Source: Micromonospora sp. NBC_01699 (GTDB lineage Bacteria; Actinomycetota; Actinomycetes; Mycobacteriales; Micromonosporaceae). Taken from it: DNA of 64,000 nucleotides. The stretch spans positions 4,340,001-4,404,000 of the forward strand of contig NZ_CP109199.1 of assembly GCF_036250065.1 (NCBI RefSeq). The letters are read 5' to 3'. Positions within the stretch are counted from its first letter, which is position 1. Each line of letters begins with the position of its first letter. The position numbers and the translations under genes were made by a program. The notes below the pieces were generated by a model. That model made no database searches and was not told the origin of the DNA. It saw only the letters and a list, made by a program, of their open reading frames with translations. Below are positions 58,178 through 64,000 of this stretch, piece after piece.

Positions 58178-58786
58178 CTAGCGGCCGGCGGCCGCGCGGT
58201 CCCGCTCGCGACGCTGCATGGCCTCGCGCAGCAACGCGATCAGGACCTCCTTGCCGGACTGCCGCTGCCGGGCGTCGCAGAGCATCACCGGTACGTCCGG
58301 ATCGAGGTCGAGCGCGAGCTTGACCTCTTCGAGCGCGTACTGGCGGGCGCCCTCGAAGCAGTTGACCGCCACGATGAACGGGGTGCCCTGCCGCTCGAAG
58401 TAGTCGATCGAGGGGAAACAGTCGGCGAGTCTGCGGGTGTCGGCGAGGACGACCGCGCCCAGTGCACCGAGCGCCAGTTCGTCCCAGACGAACCAGAACC
58501 GGTCCTGGCCCGGTGTCCCGAAGAGGTAGAGGACCAGATCGTCGTTGATCGTGATCCGGCCGAAGTCCATCGCGACGGTCGTGGTGGTCTTCGCCTCGAC
58601 GCCGGAGAGGTCGTCGATCCCGATGCCCTGCTCGGACAGGACCTCCTCGGTACGCAGCGGTCCGGTCTCGCTGACCGCCCCGACCATGGTGGTCTTACCG
58701 ACCCCGAAGCCGCCGGCGATGAGGATCTTGAAGGCCGTCGGCAGCGTGTGGCTACCGGCAGGGGCGTCAGAGTGCTCGTAGTCCAT
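58178..58786 (-). CDS. cvnD: Conservon GTPase CvnD (Ras-like ATP/GTP-binding protein)
   Basis: A 202-residue small G-protein-like factor: P-loop 'IAGGFGVGKTTMVGAV' (~22-36), switch region 'TTTTVAMDFGRI', G3 'YLFGTPGQDRFWFVW' and 'FIVAVNCFEGA' in the base-recognition position. It is the last gene of the four-gene conservon and overlaps cvnC by 20 bp. In Streptomyces, CvnD proteins work with CvnA-C as a membrane-associated signalling complex that controls development and metabolism. Confidence 0.93.
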   Translation of the reverse strand: MDYEHSDAPAGSHTLPTAFKILIAGGFGVGKTTMVGAVSETGPLRTEEVLSEQGIGIDDLSGVEAKTTTTVAMDFGRITINDDLVLYLFGTPGQDRFWFVWDELALGALGAVVLADTRRLADCFPSIDYFERQGTPFIVAVNCFEGARQYALEEVKLALDLDPDVPVMLCDARQRQSGKEVLIALLREAMQRRERDRAAAGR

Positions 58787-59156
58787 TGATCACTGCCTCG
58801 AATACGCTGTCGTCCGGTAGGGCGGTCGCCGGCCGGGGTTCCCGCACCTCTACGAAGTGCCGCTCAAGCAGGTCGCCGAGCAGGACGCGGATGGTGCCGA
58901 GGGGCAAATTGAGGTGCGCCGCGACCTCGGCGACCGACTGCGTCCGATGGCAGAGGCCGACGATGGCGAGGTGTTCGGGCCCGAGGCCGAGCTCCAGCGG
59001 AGCGTCGGCCCGGGTCGTCAGCACCAGTGAGATCAGGTCGAACCTGCCCCGTACGGGCCTGGTCCGTCCACGGGTCATCGCGTACGGACGGACCACCGGC
59101 CCGGCGTGGTCGTCAACCCACTGATCCTCCGTGGATCCTCCCTCTGCGACGGTCAC
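58767..59156 (-). CDS. cvnC: Conservon protein CvnC (DUF742)
   Basis: A 129-residue DUF742 protein: 'VRPYAMTRGRTRPVRGRFDLISLVL' and a C-terminal winged-helix-like segment 'HRTQSVAEVAAHLNLPLGTIRVLLGDLLERHFV'. It starts with GTG at 59156, six bases after the end of cvnB, and overlaps cvnD. It is a likely DNA-binding-like adaptor in the Cvn complex. Confidence 0.92.
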   Translation of the reverse strand: MTVAEGGSTEDQWVDDHAGPVVRPYAMTRGRTRPVRGRFDLISLVLTTRADAPLELGLGPEHLAIVGLCHRTQSVAEVAAHLNLPLGTIRVLLGDLLERHFVEVREPRPATALPDDSVFEAVINGLRAL

Positions 59157-59162
59157 GGCGGC

Positions 59163-59594
59163 CTACTTCTCTCCACCGGTCGACGCCGCCGGGCCGGACT
59201 CCCTGGCCGGTGAGGCGAGGAACTTCCCGGCCCGGGTCACCAGCATCGCCATCTCGTACGCGATCAGCCCCACGTCCGCGTCCTCGTCGGCGAGTACGGC
59301 CAGGCACGCGCCCCGGCCCGCCGCGGTGACGAACATGAACTGGGACTGCATCTCGATGATGGTCTGCTGCACGGTGCCGCCGCCGAACCGCTTCCCGGCG
59401 CCCCGGGCGAGGCTCTGGATCCCGGCCGCGACCGCCGCCAGGTGCTCGCCGTCGTCGCGGCCCAATCCCTTCGATCGGGCCACCAGCAGGCCATCCACGG
59501 ACAGGACGATGGCATGCTCAGCCTGCTTGACCCGGCCGACCAGATCATCCAACAGCCAGGCCAGGTCGGCGCTCGACGCTGTTTTGTGCACCAC
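59163..59594 (-). CDS. cvnB: Conservon protein CvnB (roadblock/LC7)
   Basis: A 143-residue roadblock/LC7 protein: 'LAWLLDDLVGRVKQAEHAIVLSVDGLLVARSKG' and 'GKFLASPARE' end. The start is GTG 59594 (AGAGGA upstream; an immediately following GTG is the alternative), not the longer frame. Such proteins are MglB-like partners for small GTPases, here CvnD. Operon order A-B-C-D is intact. Confidence 0.9.
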   Translation of the reverse strand: MVHKTASSADLAWLLDDLVGRVKQAEHAIVLSVDGLLVARSKGLGRDDGEHLAAVAAGIQSLARGAGKRFGGGTVQQTIIEMQSQFMFVTAAGRGACLAVLADEDADVGLIAYEMAMLVTRAGKFLASPARESGPAASTGGEK

Positions 59595-59650
59595 TCGTTG
59601 TCCTCTGTCTCCTGTCGGCGAGGGGTCGCCGAGTCGTTCTCCTGGTTCGG

Positions 59651-62137
59651 TCACGTACGCGGCTGGTCCCGGGGCGTGTTGTCGTCCCGGTCAGCCGGAG
59701 CGGCCTGCGCCCGCGCCTCCTCGTGCGTCAGCCGGGCGGCCTCGGAGCGGCCGCGCCTGGTGCCGAGCTGGTAGGAACTCATCATCGAGCGGATCTGCTC
59801 CGGCGGTCGAGGGGCGTCGTCGTCCTCGACCGTCCCGCCCGGATCCTCCTGCTGCAACGGCTTGGCGAGGTTGGCCTGCCGGACCCGTACCGGCAACCCG
59901 GACGGGGTCTGGCCCGTACCGGTGTCGCGGGTTTCCGCCGGGGTCGGCGGCGGCTGGTCCCCCGGCGCAACACCGGGCGCGGCGACCGCTCCGGGTGACT
60001 GCGCCGGACCCGCCTGCGAACGCTGTCGCGGGATCAGGCTGTCCACCCGCTGGGTGGTCAGCGGTGGCCGTGCGGACCGGGCCGGCAGCGGCGGATCGGT
60101 CCGGTCCGGAACCGCCGCCGACGACGCCGGGGTGGGTGCCTGGTTCGGTCCCCCGCCCACGGTCGTCGCACCGACCCGGACCTGCGTCGGCACACTGTCG
60201 GCCGGCGGCCGGGCCGGGGCGGTGTCCCGCTGGTCCGGCTCGGCGCCGCCGTCGGTCACCAGGCCGAGCGGGATGAGCACGACCGCGGTCGTGCCGCCGT
60301 ACGGCGACTCCTTGAGGTGGGCCCGTACGCCGTGCCGCTCGGTGAGCCGGCTGACCACGTACAGGCCCAGGCGGGTGGCGTTGGCGAGGTTGAACTCCTG
60401 CTGGCTGACGATCTGCTCGTTGGCCAGGGCGAGGTCCTCCTCGCTCATGCCGAGGCCGCGATCCTCGATCTCGACGACGAAGCCGTTCGCCACCATCTGC
60501 CCCTTCACCTCGACCGCGGTGTTCGGGGGCGAGAAGGACAGCCCGTTCTCGATCAGCTCGGCCAGCAGGTGGATCACGTCACCGACGGCCCGGCCGGCGA
60601 GGGCCACCGAACCCATGGGCAGCACGTTGACCCGGGTGTAGTCCTCCACCTCGGCCACCGCACCGCGTACGACGTCGACCATCGGCACGTTGCGACGCCA
60701 GGCACGCCCCGCCTTCGAGCCGGAGAGCACGATCAGGTTCTCGGCGTTGCGCCGCATCCGGGTGGCCAGGTGGTCGACCCGGAACAGGTCCTCCAACTCC
60801 TCGGCGTCGTTCTCCCGCCGCTCCATCGCGTCGAGCAGGATGAGCTGACGGTGAACCAGGGCCTGGGTACGCCGGGCGAGGCTGAGGAAGATGTCCCGTA
60901 CGCTGCGCCGCAGTTCTGCCTGCTCGACCGCGGTCCGGATGGCGGTCTCCTGGACCGCGTTGAACGCCTGGCCCACCTGGCCGATCTCGTCGTTGCCGAA
61001 GTCCAGCGGCGGCGCCTCGGCGGAGACGTCCACCTCCTCGCCCCGGCCGAGCCGTTCGACGACGCCGGGCAGCCGCTCGTTGGCCAGCGTCCGGGCCGCC
61101 TCGCGCAGCCGTTCGAGCTGGGCGACCAGGGCACGGGCCGTGGTCACCGAGACGATGACCGAGGCGACGACGGCGAAGGCGCCCAGCACGGCGGCGAGGA
61201 AGATGCGGACGATCACCCAGATGGCGCCCGGTGTGCTGCGCTCGACGATGCCGTCGCCGCCGGTGACCACCACCTCGTGGAGCTGCCGCAGCGCCGGCTC
61301 GACCACACCCGGCCAGTCCGCCGGCTGGATCGGCGGCGCGGTGCCGCTCCGGTTCGCGAGCATCAGCCGGTCCTCGGCGGCCCGCAGGCGCAGGAACGCG
61401 TCGCCGGCGAGCATCCCGTCGTACCGGGCCCGGTCGCGGCTCTCCAGGTCGCTGACGGTCTTGGAGCCCATGAAGCGCTGCGCCCCGACGAGTTTAGTGA
61501 CCTCGGCGTACTCGGCGGGGGTGATCCTGGCGGCGGCCAGGATCCCGGTGACCAGCGCGTCCTCCTGGGAGATCAGCTCGTACTGCCGGTTGAGGTCGAT
61601 CAGGGCGGCGGCCTGGGTCGCGATCGTCTCGTCGTCGAGGCTGCCCAGGGCGTCGTAGACCCGGAAGATCCCGTCGACCACGGCGGTGTAGGCCGCCGCC
61701 GCCGCGCCCCGGTCGATGGTCCGGGAGTCGACCTGCGCCCGGATGGTGTTCAGCTCGTCGAGCTGCACGACGGTCGCGCCGATCCGACGCTTGAGTTCCG
61801 AGGTGCCGGCGATGTCGGCCTGCCGGCTCTCCGCGGAACTGCGGAACTCGGCCGCGAGGCCCCGGGTGTTCGCCCGCGCGGCGTCCATCTCGGTCCGGGC
61901 CGCCCTGGCCGAACCCAGGTACGCCAGCGACAGCCGGCGCTCGTCCTGGAGTCCCTGTAGCAGGGGCTCGCTCGGCTGGTACACGTAGCTGTTGAGCGCC
62001 TGGGCGAACAGGAGGTTCGTTCCCTCGCGCAGGGTCACCCATGCGGCGAACACCCACAGGGCGGTCAGCGACACCAGGAGTGCGACCACTTTGGTACGTA
62101 GGTTCGCGCTGCTGCCGCGAGGAATGCGGGAAGCCAT
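59651..62137 (-). CDS. cvnA: Conservon sensor kinase-like protein CvnA (NIT domain)
   Basis: An 828-residue membrane protein: helix ~16-34, a large extracellular nitrate/sulfonate-sensing (NIT-like) helical domain (~40-300), second helix ~308-330, HAMP, a helical segment with 'HRQLILLDAMERRE' and an ATPase domain with 'ELIENGLSFSPPN' and 'IEDRGLGMSEED'. The C-terminal ~200 residues are Pro/Thr-rich and probably disordered. It may sense an external ligand and signal through CvnB-D. Confidence 0.92.
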   Translation of the reverse strand: MASRIPRGSSANLRTKVVALLVSLTALWVFAAWVTLREGTNLLFAQALNSYVYQPSEPLLQGLQDERRLSLAYLGSARAARTEMDAARANTRGLAAEFRSSAESRQADIAGTSELKRRIGATVVQLDELNTIRAQVDSRTIDRGAAAAAYTAVVDGIFRVYDALGSLDDETIATQAAALIDLNRQYELISQEDALVTGILAAARITPAEYAEVTKLVGAQRFMGSKTVSDLESRDRARYDGMLAGDAFLRLRAAEDRLMLANRSGTAPPIQPADWPGVVEPALRQLHEVVVTGGDGIVERSTPGAIWVIVRIFLAAVLGAFAVVASVIVSVTTARALVAQLERLREAARTLANERLPGVVERLGRGEEVDVSAEAPPLDFGNDEIGQVGQAFNAVQETAIRTAVEQAELRRSVRDIFLSLARRTQALVHRQLILLDAMERRENDAEELEDLFRVDHLATRMRRNAENLIVLSGSKAGRAWRRNVPMVDVVRGAVAEVEDYTRVNVLPMGSVALAGRAVGDVIHLLAELIENGLSFSPPNTAVEVKGQMVANGFVVEIEDRGLGMSEEDLALANEQIVSQQEFNLANATRLGLYVVSRLTERHGVRAHLKESPYGGTTAVVLIPLGLVTDGGAEPDQRDTAPARPPADSVPTQVRVGATTVGGGPNQAPTPASSAAVPDRTDPPLPARSARPPLTTQRVDSLIPRQRSQAGPAQSPGAVAAPGVAPGDQPPPTPAETRDTGTGQTPSGLPVRVRQANLAKPLQQEDPGGTVEDDDAPRPPEQIRSMMSSYQLGTRRGRSEAARLTHEEARAQAAPADRDDNTPRDQPRT

Positions 62138-62283
62138 TACACCGTCCCAGGCCGGATTGGGGGTGTCGTCATATGTCGGTGATGCGACGTACCGAATACG
62201 TTGACCGGGTCATTCGGGAAGTGCGGTCACGCTAGCAGTATCGGACAAGTCATCTCAAGTCCACACAATGGGATGATGCGGCT

Positions 62284-63903
62284 TCATTGCGGTGCCGGGG
62301 CTGCTACCGCCAGGTCCGCCCTGCTGGCTACAAGATGGACAGCCGCCAGGGTGGCGGATCGCACAATCGCCGTCGGTGCGTACAGGTCTTTGCCGTGCCA
62401 CAGCGCCGGGTGCTTCTTTCGCCCGAGCGTGTGCCGAAGATAGGAGTATCCACTAAGGACAGATGCGCGCAGCGCACCGGGCAGGGGCGCGCGCGTCCCC
62501 AGCAGAACGTGCAGCGCGTACGCCGTCTCCTCCGCCGTACCCGACCACCGACCCCACGAGCCGTCCGGTCGCTGACCGGCGACCACCCAGGCGACCGCCC
62601 GACCGACCGCCTCGGTGACCCCGCGCCCCCGACCGTGCTCGCGCAGTGCGAGCACCGCGCAGGCGGTCGCGTAGTAGGGGGAGGCGTGCCAACGGTCGTA
62701 CCACGCCCCGTCGGGCCGCTGCTGCTCCCGGAGCCAGGCCGACAGTCGGCGTACCACGGCCGGGTACCGCGGGTCCGGGTCCGCTCGGGTCGCCAGCTGC
62801 AACCCGAACGCGTCGAGGACGTGGGCGTTGGTCGAGACGGACGCGCCGTCCTCGCCGGGCCAGGTGGAGAAGTGGGCGCCGGTGTCGTAGCCCCACAGGC
62901 TGTCCGGCTCGGTCGGCACGCCGAGGTGTCCGAGCGCGTAGAGGGTGACGGCGGTGGTGTCGGCGTCGGCCGGCAGCCCCGGTCCGGTCGCGGTTCCCGT
63001 CGGACCGAGCGCGCGGACCAGACTGTCGACCAGTTCCCGGGGTGCGGTGAAATCGACCCCGGCGCGGGCGAGTCCACTCAGGATCCAGGCGCGCTCGAAG
63101 ACGGTGATCGGGGTCGGGCAGGGCACCGGGCCGTCCTGAACCGGTGCCAGGGCTTCGAGGTGGGTCCGGGCGGCGTCGGTGCCGTCCGCCCGTCCCGCGG
63201 CGGCGATCCAGGCGGCGGTGGCCGCCGGTGACGCCCCGACCGTGCCGTAGCGGCCGGGCAGGATGCCGGACGGCAACCCGGCGGCGGCTCCGACCACCTC
63301 GAACGAGTGCGCCAGCTTGGCGGGCACCTCGGCACCGGCGGCGACCAGCCGACGGACCGCGACCAGCCGGGCGCCGCTCATGCCCGCCGGCAGGCCGAGG
63401 CTCGGGCCCGGCCGCCACCCGGACGGCCGGGCGGGCGGATCGTCGAGGTGCCGGTTGATCGCCTCGACCAGGGCCGGCACGATCAGATCGATCGCCGGCG
63501 TGTCGGGCAGGCGCAGCGTCTCGTCGCCGAGCCAGCCGGCGAGCGCCGCGAGCCCCCGGTCCACCGCACCCACCAGCGCCGGCCCGGCCACCGTGAACCG
63601 GCCACCCGCCGCGTCCCGACGCAGTACGGCCAGCAGCGCTTCCACCGCGCTCAGCGTCGGTACGAGGGCGTAGCCGCCCGGTGGGCCCCAGCCGCCGTCG
63701 CCGCGTTGCGCTGCCAGCACGAACCGCATCCGCTCGGCGTGCCCGGTCAGCCAGGGCGCCAGTGTGATCAGCCGGGCGGTCTCGTAGACCGACGGGGCGA
63801 CCCGGCCCCACGGTTGCTCGACCAGCCCGGCGAGCAGCCGGTCGACCTCGCCGGCGAGATCACCCGGGTCGGTCACGGAATCGGGGACGACGGACGTGGT
63901 CAC
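62284..63903 (-). CDS. Class II terpene cyclase (copalyl diphosphate synthase-like)
   Basis: A 539-residue protein with the alpha-barrel repeats of class II terpene cyclases: QW-like motifs 'QRGDGGWGP' (~70) and 'QRPDGSWGRW' near the C-terminus, and the catalytic acidic motif as DADTTA (~317-322), a DxD(D/T)T form used to protonate the terminal alkene. It should cyclise GGPP (or related) to a bicyclic diphosphate. GTG at 63903 overlaps the stop of the upstream gene by 4 bp, so they are coupled. The rest of the pathway is outside the window. Confidence 0.85.
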   Translation of the reverse strand: MTTSVVPDSVTDPGDLAGEVDRLLAGLVEQPWGRVAPSVYETARLITLAPWLTGHAERMRFVLAAQRGDGGWGPPGGYALVPTLSAVEALLAVLRRDAAGGRFTVAGPALVGAVDRGLAALAGWLGDETLRLPDTPAIDLIVPALVEAINRHLDDPPARPSGWRPGPSLGLPAGMSGARLVAVRRLVAAGAEVPAKLAHSFEVVGAAAGLPSGILPGRYGTVGASPAATAAWIAAAGRADGTDAARTHLEALAPVQDGPVPCPTPITVFERAWILSGLARAGVDFTAPRELVDSLVRALGPTGTATGPGLPADADTTAVTLYALGHLGVPTEPDSLWGYDTGAHFSTWPGEDGASVSTNAHVLDAFGLQLATRADPDPRYPAVVRRLSAWLREQQRPDGAWYDRWHASPYYATACAVLALREHGRGRGVTEAVGRAVAWVVAGQRPDGSWGRWSGTAEETAYALHVLLGTRAPLPGALRASVLSGYSYLRHTLGRKKHPALWHGKDLYAPTAIVRSATLAAVHLVASRADLAVAAPAPQ

Positions 63904-64000
63904 AGCCGACCCCAGAAGTCGGCGCCGCCGCCGTAGAACCGGGTGACGAAGCCCAGCTGCCGTGCCAGGTAGGACGCCTGGCGCGGGCAGCCCGGGTGCA
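63900..64000 (-). CDS. C-terminal end of an unidentified gene coupled to the terpene cyclase (partial)
   Basis: Only 32 codons before the stop are inside the window: the frame ending 'RFYGGGADFWGRL' with upstream 'QLGFVTRFY'. The stop at 63900-63902 overlaps the cyclase GTG (GTGA), so the two are co-translated. By analogy with other bacterial diterpene loci this could be a prenyltransferase or class I terpene synthase, but the sequence seen is too short to say. Confidence 0.55.
   Translation of the reverse strand, partial: HPGCPRQASYLARQLGFVTRFYGGGADFWGRL

Overview
The window is high-GC actinomycete DNA. The strong use of GTA-CGN for Val-Arg, the GTG/TTG starts, the CvnABCD conservon, conservon-linked terpene chemistry and SARP/STAND-like regulators all suggest a Micromonosporaceae chromosome. 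This placement rests on style and gene content only. I see no rRNA, tRNA, CRISPR array, phage or intact insertion sequence.

Layout. 0-1.3 kb: two broken genes facing each other (an Eis-like acetyltransferase and a STAND ATPase, both cut at about 490) and a small secreted protein. 1.5-11.1 kb: ordinary accessory genes (LLM flavin oxidoreductase, DUF1345 membrane protein, Gfo/Idh/MocA oxidoreductase, NarL-type two-component pair, NmrA-like reductase, large STAND/TPR regulator). 11.4-12.6 kb: a secreted propeller-like protein with a Trp-rich tail. 12.7-37.1 kb: the centre of interest. 37.1-52.1 kb: mixed genes, including a spermidine-synthase-like protein, cupin, DJ-1 and GlxA pair, P450-ferredoxin operon, MFS exporter, aldehyde dehydrogenase and a large secreted esterase-like protein. 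52.2-56.1 kb: three-subunit molybdenum hydroxylase. 56.5-58.0 kb: DHFR-like and VOC proteins. 58.2-62.1 kb: conservon CvnA-D. 62.3 kb to the edge: a class II terpene cyclase and the tail of a coupled gene, probably a diterpenoid locus that continues outside the window.

The 12.7-37.1 kb locus looks like a biosynthetic system for a sulfated secondary lipid or polyketide. Two iterative megasynthases related to PUFA/secondary-lipid synthases (ER-KS-AT-ACP-ACP-KR and KS-AT-DH-phosphopantetheinyl transferase) are followed by a discrete ACP, an alpha/beta hydrolase and a PAPS-type sulfotransferase. A terminator-like palindrome closes this set. Next come a secreted protein and then a second tight operon: an esterase lipoprotein, a two-gene ABC exporter, CysQ (which removes PAP, the sulfotransferase by-product), CysD and CysN (which make APS). 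A TauE/SafE sulfur-anion permease is divergent from the first synthase gene across a 576-bp AT-richer control region with inverted repeats. No APS kinase (CysC) is present, so PAPS formation would need one encoded elsewhere. The genes therefore supply carbon-chain assembly, sulfate activation, sulfation, by-product removal and export. The product structure is not predictable from the sequence.
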